The notes under the pieces: model-generated | The model's input: only the letters and a program-made list of their open reading frames with translations | Told to the model about the DNA's origin: nothing | Databases searched by the model: none | Made by a program: the position numbers and the translations under genes | NCBI RefSeq assembly: GCF_031755915.1 | Contig: NC_083379.1 | Location: 26,660,001 to 26,724,000 of the forward strand | DNA from: Ziziphus jujuba | Lineage: Eukaryota; Streptophyta; Magnoliopsida; Rosales; Rhamnaceae | Direction of reading: 5' to 3' | Length of the DNA stretch: 64,000 nt | In this document: one piece after another, positions 33,370-45,660 of the stretch | How positions within the stretch are numbered: the first letter of the stretch is position 1 | Layout: each line of letters starts with the position of its first letter

Positions 33370-34530
33370 GTTAGTATGAATAATACAAAAATAAAATAAA
33401 TTCTCACCAGATTCACTCCCTCACGTGTTTCACTCAATATAAGAAGTCGACACTCGTGTTTGCACACTAATTTTGGCTTTTAACCCTCTTTTGTGCTTAC
33501 ACTCTCTTGTCTTTTTCCTCTCAGTGAATTATCTCAAAGTTCTAATTAAAACACCCAAAAAACAGCAATTAGATCACAAGTATGTCTTAATTTAACTTAT
33601 CAACAAAATAGTAGAAAAAATTAGGCGATACCGAAAGAATTCAACAAAACCTAGCTTTTGACTTTTCTAGGCAAAATAAAGCAAATTAATGAGAAAACTT
33701 TGGAATTTTGAAGAACTAGACCAGATGGTAAGAGATTAAGGATTCAAGAGTAAAATTTAGGAAAAAGAATTTCAAACTCAAACAAGAATCAAATCGAACA
33801 AAAATATGGAATAATGTTGGTTGTTGTTCCTGTAATTCAAGTTTTGTATCAATTCCTTTATCTAATTTTAATCCAAATAATTTAAACACCCAAAATTCAA
33901 ATATCCAGCAAAAAAATAACTCTCCAGCAACTCTAAATAATGAATAACTATGCAACAATTCAGCAACTCCAATAATTTCCAACAAACAAATTTCAACACC
34001 AACAAACCGAAAAAAATTTTCTTTAGTTTTTTTTTTATTCGGCTTTTCTTGTTCTTTTTTTTGTTTTCACTCACAGATTATAAAAAAAATTGCAGTAGCA
34101 ATAATCAACACAAAAATTTCAATTCCAATACCAAATAATAACCAAACCCATGACCTCCAACAAGATACAAAAGTGCAGTTTTTTTATTTTTTTGTTTTTA
34201 AATATGTTGCCGCAAACCCTTCTTTTTTTTTTTTTTTTGAATATATGAATGCAAATATTTAAGACTAAAACAGCAAAGAAAAATCAACAAAAACCAAAAT
34301 TAACAAGAACAATGATGAAAAACAACCAACAAATTAGGAAACAAAAATACGATAAAACTAGAAAATCCTAATTCAACTAGGAATGAAATTTTTTTTTTTT
34401 TTTTAACATGCAGAACATGTATGGGATGGATGCAACCTTAACCTAATGCTTAAATTGCAGAATAACACAAAAACAAATAAAGCAAATAAAGATAGATCAA
34501 ACTTGAACAAAATTTGGCTCTGATACCCAA
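33370..34530 (-). other. B3 leader and PBS (34517-34528)
   Basis: This untranslated leader of about 1.15 kb has T-rich tracts (34026-34032, 34222-34238, 34389-34404). The PBS reads as tRNA-iMet type with one extra base (gctctgataccca on the plus strand). No supported gene; the open frames here are short and low in complexity. Confidence 0.8.
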
Positions 34531-35418
34531 TGATACGAACCTAAGACGACCTGCTCCTAAACCTGTATTATATTAGCCCGGATCTAATTATGTTCAAGTT
34601 CTAATGGTCACCTTGACCCCTAACCAACCTATGATTAGAAACCTTGGAATATAGTGAAGATGCCACAATAGGTTACGGATGCCCTATTGATAAGTCAAAT
34701 TAAAACAACCATTCACTAATGGTGTTTTAGGTGTTCAAAAGAACAAAGAGAGATTCAATTTCACAAAATAAATTTTGTATATTATCAAAGTTATGTTCTT
34801 CCTCAAAAACAAGCCCTTATATAGGCTAAAAGAAACAAAATAAAACCCTAAAAACAAAAGGTAAAACTGGCCACCTATAGGAATTAAGAAACTTGGCCGA
34901 ATTCTAATACTTCCTAAACTAAATTTGATTAATTAATTCCTTTATTTTGAATTAGAAATTAATTAATTTACAATGGAAATAATAAATTAGTAACTTTCCT
35001 AAACTTATTTTTCCAGCAAATAAATAAATAAAAACTAAAAAGTAATGGAAGTTTCCTAAAACAAAAAGTAAAAACAAATTAGGAAACTAAAATACTAGCT
35101 TTTTGACTAAGTTGACTTTGACCAATCTTTGATCAATTTGAACTCCAAATCAGCTTCAATACACTTTTTAGGATGCCAAATAACTGAATATGAAGTCCCA
35201 CACATTACCCATGCTTGGAAGAGGAAGAAAAAGCCAACTCAGCAAAACACAATAAAGCCAGCACAAAATACAGTAAAAAAAGGCCAAATTTGAAGCTGTC
35301 CGTACAACCCCTTTTTGAATGCCTTTGAAGATGCCTTGAAATCATTCCATATCCTCTTAGACATATGTATTGAATCCATAAAGATTTGGAACCATTTCAT
35401 GCTGCCTGTTGTCCATAT
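34531..35418 (-). repeat. B3 5' LTR, truncated at its 5' side
   Basis: It starts tgatacgaacctaagacg and contains the TATA box at 34818-34823. It stops near 35418 in gttgtccatat, about 250 bp before the expected cacatca end. The following bases belong to an A-family leader (A4) in plus orientation. Confidence 0.85.
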
Positions 35419-36014
35419 CTGTTCTTCTTTGCATCCTAACCCTTGTTGTCGACGGCTTGGCGTGTTTTCATTGAAGTTTGGTGCGATTTGGATAACTATA
35501 GTTTGATAAAGATTGTTATTATTACTTGACCGCAACCAAAAAAAAAAAAAAAGAAAAGAGGTAGTGAAAGTCTTTTTGGTTGATTTGAGAAGCACAAAAA
35601 AGAAGCCAAAATCAATACCAAAAATAAGGTTTGTTGAATATTCACTAATTCCAATTTGTTCTTAACATTCTAGTTTCTTACGTTTATGCCAAATTTCTTG
35701 CTGAAAACCAAATCTATCATCGTTGCCTTTTTCTTGTTAGTTTTTCTTAGCTTTTCTTTCATAACTGTTTGATAGGTTTATTTGGATGGTTACTAGCAAT
35801 AGTTTGATTTAGTTTGAAAACAGTTTGCAAAGAACCAAATGGAATTACTAGAGTGGTTAAAGGAAAGAGAGGTGAGAATTATAGAGGGTAAAAGCCGAAC
35901 TATAACTAGAGTACAAACACGAGTGAATTGAGACCTTTAATTTGAGTGAAACATGTGAGGGAGTGTTGCAAGGTCCTTTTTTTTACTAACAAGTTTTGCA
36001 AGAAAAAAAAAATC

Positions 36015-37700
36015 ATGTCACAAGACCAAATCAAAGAAAGCCTCAAAGGAACTTCAGGTGTGGTTTATCCGAAATTATACATTCAAGCCATGGTGGGAGA
36101 ACTCCAAAGAGCATTACGGATAGAGACCAGGCAAATCCATGATAGGTTGGATATGATGGAATCATCAATCCAAATGCCACAGTAATAACCACCATAAAGG
36201 TTCACTCATGGTTGTGGTAGAGGAAGAAATTCTCCAAGGGGGGAAGATTTGGAACAAATGGGAGATGACTATAGGGAAGAAGAAGAAGAAATTAGTTCAG
36301 GTACCAACCAATTTCGTGGGAGAGAGAGATTAGACTAAGGCAATGATTATGATGGAATTGAGATGAAAATACCATTATTCCAACGTAAAAGTGATCTTGA
36401 AGCTTATCTTGAGTGGGAGAAGAGGATTGAGATGGTATTTGATTGTTAGAACTATTCGGAAGCTAGAAACGTTAAATTAGCCGCTGTTGAATTCACAGAC
36501 TATGCTATTAGATGGTGGGATAAAGAGATACTTTTTAGGAGGTGAGCGAGTCAAAGACCTATAGATACATGGGAGAAGATGAAGGCTTTGATGAGGAAGC
36601 GTTTCGTACCTAACCATTACTACAGAAGCATTTTTCAGAAACTACAAAGCATGTCTTAAGGAAATAGGAGTGTGGAGGACTATTATAAGGAGATGAAAAT
36701 CCTTATGATGAGGGCTAATGTTGAGGAGGAAAGGGAGGCTACAATGGCATGTTTCTTGGCTGGTTTGAATAAGGAAATTGCAAATGAAGTGGATTTGCAT
36801 CATTGTGTGGAGATTGAGGAGATGTTGCACATGGCCATCAAAGTAGAGCAATAACTCAAGAGGAGGGGTACCACAAGACCTAAACACTTAGAAAGCAAGC
36901 CCATCCACATGGAAACCAAATCAGCCCAAGTTTGAAAATAAAGCCACCACACAGCCTAAATTCGAAGCTAAGCCCGAACGATCCTCATCCAAGCAAGTAT
37001 GTAAATCCGATTCATCTACAACTAGATATCAAGATATCATGAGCTTGAAATGTCAAGGTATGGGTCATATTGGAAGTCAATGTCCAAATAAGAGGGTCAT
37101 GGTGATTCGGGAAAATGGAGAAATTGAATCTGAAGAGGAAGAGTCAGATAATGAATCCATGCCACCATTGAAGGATGCTGGTGATGAAGACAAAGATGAC
37201 TACAAATATCTGGTTCGTGGGGACTTATCATTGGTTGTTAGGAGAGTTGTTACTATGTACAAAGATGCAAAGGAAGTGGAACGGGAGAACATCTTTCATA
37301 TTAGGTGCAAAGTCAAGGATAAGGTATGTAGTATGATTATTGGTGGTGGAAGTTGTACTAATGTTGCTAGTGTTATTATGGTTGAAAAACTAGGTTTATC
37401 CACTATGAAGCATTAAAAACCATATAAGCTACAATAAGCAAGTGAAGATTGCATTCCCTATGAGTGATTATGAAGATGATGTTATTTGTGATGTGGTGCC
37501 AATGCAAGCTTGCTTTTGGGACGACCATGGAAATTTGATAAAGATACTAACCACCATGGTAGCACTAAGAAGATTATCTTTTAACTTCAAGGGTAAACGA
37601 GTGGTGCTTATGCAAATGACTCGTAAATAGGTTTTTGATCATCAATTGGCTCTACAAAGGAGGGAGGCCAAAAAGCTTAAAGAAAAGGCTAGTATAGCAC
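36015..37700 (+). pseudogene. gag: A4 gag-protease, many stops
   Basis: It begins MSQDQIKESLKGTSG at 36015. Motifs in order are IHDRLDMMESSIQMPQ, acidic linker, SDLEAYLEWEKRIEMVFDC, RWWDKEILF, KALMRKRFVPNHYYRS and EDYYKEMKILMMRANVEEE. The knuckle reads SLKCQGMGHIGSQC at 37040-37080, in which the first Cys is lost. The protease motif reads CSMIIGGGSCTNVAS, in which the catalytic Asp is replaced by Gly. Stops occur near 36183, 36337, 36448, 36544, 36657, 36851 and 37415. This is the most degraded gag in the window. Confidence 0.85.
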
Positions 37701-37845
37701 CCACAGCTTCAAAACTATTCAAGGGAATAAGTGTTCTAAACTAAAATTAGAGGGGAAAGAAAGAGAGAAACAAAAGAGTGTGAGAAAGTTTGAAAAAGCC
37801 GAGTATGAGAGAAAATAAAATTTTTATGTTAGCTTAGGTGAGCTT

Positions 37846-39587
37846 TGATGTGTAAAATCAACTCGCAAGCACACGAATCGTTTTCAAGTAATAAAGTGGA
37901 AAAATAGAGTTGTCATACCCAAGGGATTAAGAATTAAGTATCAAAGATAATTAGATTTTAATAATATTTGAACTAACAATTAAGGTGGCAATTGAAAACC
38001 ACATAAACTAAATTAAACAAAAGATTTCAATTAAAATTAGATCAATTTCAAGTAAGAGAGAGAATTGAATAATTATGAATACTAGGGCATTTGATTTCAC
38101 CACTAACTATTCCAATTTAATTATTTAAATATGTGAATTTAATTAACTAGTAATTTTGTTAACCATACTTAATCACAAAATTAATCAAAAGTAGTTTCCA
38201 CTCACAATTGATAATATTCACATAACGTAATTTATTCCTTCCGGTCTACAAATTAAATCATGCAAATTGATTAAGCATAGATTAAGCAAATATTATGGCA
38301 TGGGACATAACTATTTTCCAATCAATTATGCATTCATGCAAATCATTGGAGATCCATAATATTATCCTTTTCCAAGCTCAAATCTTATTAAAATCATTCA
38401 TTCCTTCCGGCCTATGAAAGCATTAAGCATACCAATGATTTATTAACAAAACATATTACTAATTAAATAAAACTTAACATATATTAAAATAATTAGACCT
38501 TCATAGTTAGGGCTCCATCATAGCCCTAGCTATGAAAATTAGTTCATGGAAAAAATAAATTCAACAGTCATAATTATTAAAAATAATAAGGTTCACAACT
38601 AAAGAGAAAAAATATGAGAATAATAACTATTGAAGAAATCCTCCTCCAGAAGCTCTCCAAGTCGTAGCCTTCTTCGCCAAGCAAGCCCACGTCTCTATGC
38701 CTCCTCCAAGCTTTTCAATTGATCTCCCAAAATACTAAAACTTTAAAACCCTAGAACCCTTAAGAGAACCTTAGAATCTCCTAAAATTTGGTTTGTTTCT
38801 ATTTAAGCCTCTTAAAAGCTCTTAAATAACTCTCTAAACTTGTATATCTCCTTTCAATGTGATGAGAGCTCTATATATACGACCTTGGAAACCTTTTTCT
38901 CTCTTTATTTTCAATGTGGGAGCCTTGGAAGATACCTTTTTTAGGCCATGAAGAGGGTTGGGCGAATTTCATGTATAAAAAGAAAACTTGATATTACATG
39001 CTCTCTACTACTTTCCTTTTAACTAATTCCTCCTAAAAAAATAGTTAATTAATCTAATTTACCCTTAATGAAGCATGTGACATGACATGTGCCTCATTAA
39101 TGATAAATTAACCAATTATTACCACTTGTCTTTATCTTGACCCTTAAATTGTCTTGATTCCCTCTTTTGATCAATGGTAGAGATTTAACTAGAATATTCT
39201 TTTTTATAAATTCCAAACTTTAAATGACGATAACTCTTTACTTACACCTCGAAATCCAAAAATAACAAGACATTTGAAATCCTCAGATCGTGATGATTCA
39301 TATGACATCCACTTGTATCATGAAATTCCCGATAGAATCTTTATGGAATCTTTAAGGTATCTTTTTGGAATCTTTTTATTGCTTAGTCCGTTCGAGCTCA
39401 AATCTTGCTTCCCACCATAATTTGACCCAAGGAATCCATTTTTATGGTTTATTTCTTAAAATTCTTCCTCTTTCACCTAGATTAAGAAAAATACATTATT
39501 AAGTATCTTTCCATAACAAATTAACACAAACTAACAAATATTAGGCTATAAATATGGCATAAAATCATCAAATTTTTAGACCTAACA
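37846..39587 (-). mobile_element. Solo Athila LTR, 1742 bp, TSD agctt
   Basis: In plus-strand reading it runs tgatgtgtaaaatcaactcg to ttttagacctaaca. It is flanked by perfect agctt copies at 37841-37845 and 39588-39592, with A4 sequence continuing on both sides. This fixes the LTR ends of the family: TGTTAGG...CACATCA on the coding strand. No internal sequence remains, as expected after recombination between the two LTRs of a full element. Confidence 0.95.
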
Positions 39588-39592
39588 AGCTT

Positions 39593-40026
39593 AAAAAGGC
39601 ATTTGTGGTTAATAAACCTATGCTGAACATGATTTATAAAGATGTTTATTTAAAGATATTTCTGTTGTATAGACCTTTATCTGCATTATTAAGAGCTTTA
39701 CTTAGTGGAAATTTAAAAATTTGGGAGAGATTATTTTCCAATATTTAAAAGTGTGATTTTTGCCGACATGAGCTTGTATTTCTAGGATTGCTTATGATAG
39801 TGTTTGACCAGGAGATTTGGTTTGGCCGCACCTAAGAAAAGAGAGGTTTCTAGAGCAACGAAAGTCGAAGCTTATGCCGTGTTGGGATGGAGCAGATTAA
39901 TGAAAATGCTTACAAAGTTGATTTACTAGGTGGATATAATGTAAGTGCTACTTTTGATGTTGCTGATTTATCCACTTTTTGTGCAAGTGATGATTTGAGG
40001 ACAAATCTTTTTCAGGAGGAGGAGAA
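39593..40026 (+). pseudogene. pol: A4 RT tail fused to integrase C-terminus
   Basis: It reads NKPMLNMIYKD, LKIFLLYRPLSALLRALLSG, LFSNI-stop-KCDFCRHELVFLG, then directly VFDQEIW and, after a frameshift, the KRGF-type basic segment and ENAYKVDLLGGYNVSATFDVADLSTF. Both B-type deletions are present. It ends at a PPT-like caggaggaggagaa before the LTR. Confidence 0.8.
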
Positions 40027-40902
40027 TAATGAGGACATGACTAGGAGCACAATTAAGATGGAGTCGAGAGCCACTTTAAATCTCTACGGGACCAATAACC
40101 AGGGTTAGAGCAAAGAGGTTTAAACAAGCACTAAATGGTTTAATCTAAAAGATGTTCACATATCAAGGAAGCATGTTCATTACTGAAGATGAACCAAAAT
40201 TGGTCCATATGCTTGGAACGGTGGATGCCAACATGAAAGAGAGCTTAATGCAAGGAATCCTACAACATGGTGATGTGGCAAGTTTTGATGATATGGATGG
40301 TGATATGGCGTCTTATGGTGAAATGACACTTTTGCCCCGTGGAGGTTGATATGTGCCTACATGGCTTCCAACTAAGCTTGATCGAATTTTATGATTAAGA
40401 AAACATTAAGTTTTATTTATGTCTTGATTGGATTTTGGCATGTTGTCTATTTACTTTCCTAATTTAGCTTTTATTAGGTTTTCAAATTATTTTGCTAATT
40501 TTATTAGAGTTGAATTGGTCAAAAAATTAAAGGTCATTCAAATTAGGAAACTAGTAGCCATATTAGGTTTCCTAAACCTAATCAAATTTAGTTTACTAAA
40601 CCTAATTTTTAGCCACCTTTATTATTAGTAAATTTAGGAAAGCTTTGTAACCTATTTTACCTATTTAAAGGCACATAAATCATGAATAAAGAGCAGATTA
40701 CAATTTTGATTCAAAGCGAGAGTGATTCTCTTGGTTTTCTAAGAACTATATCGAACTTTTTTGAGCTTTGCTTGTGGAGTTCAATTTTGACTTATCAATA
40801 GGTTATTCCACATCGTATTGTGGCGTCTTCACCATACAAAGGTTCTTACCTCAAATATAGGTAATGGGTCAAGGTCTTCCATTGATAACTTGTAATTAGA
40901 TA
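40027..40902 (+). repeat. A4 3' LTR, variant A subfamily, 3' end missing
   Basis: It starts taatgaggacatgac (usual tgatgagg). It encodes the longer tail of the variant subfamily, ending DVASFDDMDGDMASYGEM, and has two hairpin repeats (40562-40604). It stops at gtaattagatag near 40902, about 60 bp short of the usual gttcgtatca end, and is followed by minus-strand Athila. Confidence 0.85.
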
Positions 40903-41346
40903 GTCAATCTCACCACAAACCACTTCCTTAGGAATAGGATTAAGCCTCCTTTGGTGTTCTACAGCTGGTTTATGGTCTTCCTCCATAAGTATTTCATGCA
41001 TACAAATAGAAGGGCTAATACCCTTAATATCAGCTATAGTCCAACCTAGTGCAGTTTTATGTTCCCTTAAGACTTCTAGAAGCTTGGCTTCTTGGTCCTT
41101 ACCAAGGGCGAATGAAATTATTACCGGAAGGGTATTTTTAAATCCTAGAAAAGTATATTTTAAATGACTAGGTAGTGGCTTCAAATCAATTACAGGTGGG
41201 TGCTCCACACTCGGTATCTTTCTAGGTCCACTCCCATCTAAATCCTCAAACTTTCCAACATAATCTACCTCACAGTGGGTGGCTGTATCTATGATGTTAC
41301 ACTCTTGTTTTTCTTCTTCTTCATATGGTCCAAATAACTCACTCAA
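40903..41346 (-). pseudogene. pol: Ath-1 protease-RT linker and RT N-terminus
   Basis: The minus frame reads [59 protein letters not shown] and [19 protein letters not shown]. This is the Athila linker leading into RT, better preserved here than the corresponding part of Ath-2 (60302-60592). It ends where the A4 LTR meets it, so the rest of RT is absent. Confidence 0.85.
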
Positions 41347-42639
41347 TCCTAAGGATTACTTTCCTTTGTTGTATCATTTACCAATTCATCACATTCATCA
41401 ACAAGACAACAAGAAGAAATTTCATCAAGAGTAGGAAATTTAACAACATTAAGGATTTGAAAACTTACCTCCTCATTGAGTACTCTAAGTGTTGCCTTTG
41501 TTGAACATCAATGAGGGCACGCTCGGTTGCTAAAAATGGTCTTCCAAGAATGATTGGAATGTTGTCATCTTCCTCCATGTCAAGTATCACAAAGTCCGCA
41601 AGGAATTTAAACTTACCTTTACAAGTACATCCTCCAGTATTCCCCTTGGCCTTTTGATGCTTCGATCGGCCATTTGAAGAGTCATTGTGGTAGGCTTCAC
41701 ATCTTCCACTTCAAGCTTCCTATAAATGCTATATGGTAGCAAATTAATACTAAATTAATACTAGCACCTAAATCACAAAGAGCCATAAAATTATAATGTC
41801 CAAGGTTACATGGGATATCAAAGCTTCCCAGATCCTTTAACTTGGGTGAAATCCTAAGGTGTAACCTAGCACTACCCTCCTCATTCAAAGCTACTAACTC
41901 ATAATTCTCTCACCTCCTCTTATTTAACAATATCTCCTTCAAAACCTTAACATAGGAAGGCATTTCTTCTAAGGCATTTATGAAAGGGATATTTACATGC
42001 AATTGCATAAATACATCAAGAAACTTTTAAAATTGATTATCTAACCTTGCATTCCTAAACTTAGATGGAAAAGGTGGAGGTGGGGTCTTCTTACAGGCTT
42101 TGTTCTCCTCATCTTTGTCATTCTTGTCAATAGGTTTGCTTCAACTTTCTTTGATCCAATTGGTGAGCTCTCGGCCTCTCTTGCTGTGGTGGTATGTACT
42201 TTGTTGGTGGGACTTAATGGCATCACTGGAACCTTCATCTTTTCTCTTATCAGCCTCATTATGCTCCACATTTGATTTTGAGTTGTCATGTGTGGCCAAG
42301 TGTGATGTTGAGTCTATGAGGCTCTTCTCATCTTCATCATCAAGAATCACCATCCCTTTTTCACTTTCTTTAGGCTCGGATAATTGCTTTCCACTTCTTA
42401 ATGTAATGGCTTGACTCTACTCCTTTGGGTTCTTCTCTGTTTGGCTTGGTAAAGTTCTTTGACTTCTTTGGATTTGAGTTACTAATTGACCTATTTGGTT
42501 ATCCAAGCTTTCGATTACAGCCCTTTGGTTATTGAATATTTGACTATGGTTTATGAATTGTTGCTCAGTTCTCTACATGAAAGAATTAGTATTATTAGAT
42601 AACTCTTTCAAGGATTTTTCATGAAGAAAATTGAGTTTT
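41347..42639 (-). pseudogene. Ath-1 gag C-terminus and protease
   Basis: Protease active site DLGASINL at about 41750-41790, with [11 protein letters not shown] sequence near 41530 and the [11 protein letters not shown] region near 41670. Upstream is PFPFKFRNARLDNQF-type sequence and the Ser/Asn-rich SKSNVEHNEADKRKDEGS linker (42141-42353), then the coiled segment near 42450-42580. It is broken by several stops. It ends at 42639 in NFLHEK, where A5 begins. Confidence 0.8.
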
Positions 42640-43436
42640 TGATACGAACCTAGAGCTATCTACCTTTAAACCTGTAACAAATATTGAATGAGACCGTTTC
42701 ATTACAAGTTATCAGTGGAAGACCTCAATCTGGTATCTATATTTGAGGTAAGAATCTTGGCATGGTAAAGACGCCACAATAGGGTGTGGAATAACCCATT
42801 GATAAGTCAAATTTGAGCTCCACAAGCAAAGCTTGAAAAAGTTCGATATAGTTCTTAGAGAACTACGAGAATCACTTACACTTTGAATCAAAATTGTAAT
42901 CTGAATTTTATTCATGACTTATGTGCCTTTAAATAAGCAAAATAAATTACAAAGCTTTCCTAAATTTGCTAAAAATAATGATGGAATAATTATGGATGAA
43001 AATTAGGTTTAGAAAACCGAATTTTGATAGGTTTAAGAAACCTAATTTAGCTCCTAGTTTCCTAATTTGAATGGCCTTTAATTCTTTGACCAATTCAACT
43101 CTAATAAAATTAGGAAAGTAATTTGAAATCCTAATAAAAGCTAAATTAGGAAAGTAAATAGGAAACATGCAAAAATCCAATAAAGACATAAATAAAAATA
43201 ATAATGTTTTCTAATTATAAAATTTGACTAAGCTTAGTTAAATGCCATGCAGGTGCATATCACCCTCCACACGGCAAAAGTGCCATGTCACCATATGATG
43301 CCACGTCATCATCCATGTCATCAAAACATGCCACATCACCATATTATTGGATTCCATGCCTTAGGCTTTCTTTCATGTTGGCATCCACCGTTCCAATCAT
43401 ATGGACCAATTTTGGTTCATCTTCAGTAATGAACAT

Positions 43437-45177
43437 TGTTAGGTCTAAAATATTGATGATTTTATGCCATATTTATAGCTTAATATTTGTTAGTTTGTGT
43501 TACTTTGTTATGGAAAGATACTTAATTATGTATTTTACTTAATCTAGGTGAAAGAGGAAGAATTTTAAGAAAACAACCATAAAAATGGATTCCTTGGGTC
43601 GAATTATGGTGGGAAGCAAGATTTGAGCTCGAACGGACTAAGCATTAAAAAGATTCCAAAAAGATACCTTAAAGATTCCATAAAGATTCTATCGGGAATT
43701 TCGTGATGGAAGTGAATGTCATATGAATCATCAAGATCTGAGGATTTCAAATGTCTCGTTATTTTTGGATTTCGAGGTGCGAGCAAAGAGTTATCATCAT
43801 TTAAAGTTTAGAATTTTTAAAAAATAATATTCTAGTTAAATCTCCACCATTGATCAAAAGAGGGAATCAAGGCAATTTGAGGGCCAAGATAAAAACGAGT
43901 GGCAATAATTGGTTAATTTATCGTTATGAGGCACATGTCATGTCACATGCTTCATTAAGGATAAATTAGACTAATTAACTATTTTTTTAGGAGGAATTAG
44001 ATAAAAGGAAAGTAGTAGAGAGCAAGTAATATACAGTTTCCTTTTTACACATGAAATTCGTCCAACCCTTTTCATGGCCTAAAAAAGGTATCTTCCAAGA
44101 CTCCCACATTGAAAATAAAGCGAGAACAAGATTCCCAAGGTCCTATATATATAGCCCCCACCACATTGAAGGAAGATATACAAGTTTAGAGAGTTATTTA
44201 AGAGCTTTTAGGAGGCTTAAATAGAAACAAACCAAATTTTGGGAGTTTCTAAGATTCTCTTAAGGGTTATAGGGTTTTAAAGTTTTAGACTTTTAGAAGA
44301 TCAATTGGAGAGCTTGGAGGAGGCAGAGAGACGTGGGCTTGCTTGGAGAAGAAGGCTACGACTTTGAGAGCTCTTGGAGGAGAATTTCTTCAATAGTTTT
44401 TATTCTCTTTTCCTTTCTCTTTAATTGTGAATCTTATTATTTTTAATAATTATGGATGTTGAAATTATTTTTACCATGAACTAATTTTCATAGCTAGGGC
44501 TATGATGTAGCCCTAACTATGAAGGTTTAATTATTTTAATGTATGTTGAGTTTTATTTAATTAGTAATATGTTTTGTTAATAAATCATTGGTATACTTAA
44601 TGCTTTCATAGGCCGGAAGGAATGAATGATTTTAATAATATTTGAGCTTGGAAAAGGATAATATTATGGATCTCCAATGATTTACATGAATGCATAATTG
44701 ATTGGAAAATAGTTATGTCTCATGCCATATTATTTGCTTAATCTATGCTTGATGAATTTGCATGATTTAATTTATAGGCCGGAAGGAATAAATTAGGTTA
44801 TGTGAATATTATCGATTGTGAGTGGAAACTACTTTTGATTAATTTTGTGATTAAGTGTGGTGAACAAAATTACTAGTTAATTAAATTCACATATTTAAGT
44901 AATTAAATTGGAATACTTAGTGGTGAAATCAAATGTCATAGTATTCATAATTATTCAATTCTCTCTCTTACTTGAAATTGATCTAATTTTAATTGATTGC
45001 TTTTGTTTAATTTAGTTTATTTAGTTTTCAATTGCCATCTTAAATTTTAGTTCAAATATTACCAAAACCTAATTATCTTTGGTATTTAATTCTTAATCCC
45101 TTAGGTACGACAACCCTATTTTTCCACTTTATTACTTGAAAACGATTCGTGCACTAGCGAGTTGATTTTACACATCA
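43437..45177 (+). mobile_element. Solo Athila LTR, 1741 bp, TSD aacat
   Basis: It runs TGTTAGGTCTAAAATATTG to TTTTACACATCA on the plus strand, between perfect aacat copies at 43432-43436 and 45178-45182 inside the A5 3' LTR. The likely TATA element is tatatatata at 44144-44153 followed by gccccc. It lies opposite in orientation to the solo LTR at 37846. Confidence 0.95.
44144..44153 (+). promoter_or_regulatory. TATA element of Athila LTR
   Basis: Ten-base alternating TA run followed by gcccccacc. The same context is kept in the other Athila LTRs, for example 55017-55026 on the opposite strand. It probably marks the LTR promoter; the start site is not determined. Confidence 0.5.
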
Positions 45178-45327
45178 AACATGCTTCCTGGATATGTGAA
45201 CTCCTCTTGGATTAAACCATTTAGTGCTTCTTTAAACCGCTTTGCTCTAGCTTTAGTTATTGGTCCCGTATTGATTTGAATTGGCTCTCGACTCCTTCTT
45301 AAGGTGCTCCTAGTCATGTCCTCATCA

Positions 45328-45660
45328 TTATTACTATGACCATGATGATAGTATGTCTATCAAATTGCCACGGACATCCCAAAAGGAAATGACAAGTTTG
45401 CATTGGTACCACATCACAAATAACCTCATCTTCATAATCACCAATAAAGAATGCAATCTTCATTTGCCTATTCACCTTCAACTCTCCACAATCATTAAGC
45501 CATTGTAGCTTATATGGATCTAGATGCTTCATAGTGGGTAAACCTAGCTTTTCAACCATAGTAACACTAGCAATATTAGAACAACTTCCATCATCAATAA
45601 TCATACTACATACTTTATCCTTGACTTTGCACCTAGTATGAAAGATGTTCTTCTATTGCA
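45328..45660 (-). pseudogene. A5 protease, joined directly to the 3' LTR
   Basis: The minus strand reads CSMIIDDGSCSNIASVTMVEK (20 of these residues match A6), GLPTMKHLDPYKLQWLNDCG, VICDVVPMQTCHFLLG, PWQFDRHTI. It then ends in a deletion junction with PPT-side sequence (catagtaataa) immediately before the LTR. The catalytic Asp is present but the following Gly position reads Asp-Gly, as in DDG. All downstream pol is missing. Confidence 0.8.

Larger units (their letters stand above)
30000..35418 (-). mobile_element. B3: CRM-like family B retrotransposon, minus strand
   Basis: 3' LTR 30000-30928, PPT, pol remnant, protease, knuckle, a complete gag region, leader, PBS, and 5' LTR from 34531 truncated near 35418 where A4 leader sequence begins. 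This is the best-preserved B copy. It shares with B1 the two pol deletions (linker to RT tail, RT tail to integrase C-terminus). The left flank is tactc; the right flank is lost. Confidence 0.9.
35419..40902 (+). mobile_element. A4: chimeric CRM-like element, plus strand, with solo Athila LTR inside
   Basis: There is no 5' LTR or PBS. A diverged A leader (35419-36014) is followed by a gag-protease block (36015-37700) of family A type, then a B-type tail (RREA.KLKEKAS), the Athila solo LTR (37846-39587), an RT-integrase C-terminal remnant of B type, and a 3' LTR (40027-40902) of a variant A type lacking its last 60 bp or so. The mixture of A and B segments suggests recombination between families. 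Confidence 0.8.
42640..45327 (-). repeat. A5 3' LTR, split by a solo Athila LTR
   Basis: LTR sequence at 42640-43436 and 45178-45327, with ends tgatacgaacctagagc and gtcatgtcctcatca. Two hairpin repeats lie near 43001-43045. The tail-coding segment at the right end is of the variant subfamily type, shared with A4, A7 and the A5 5' LTR. Confidence 0.85.
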
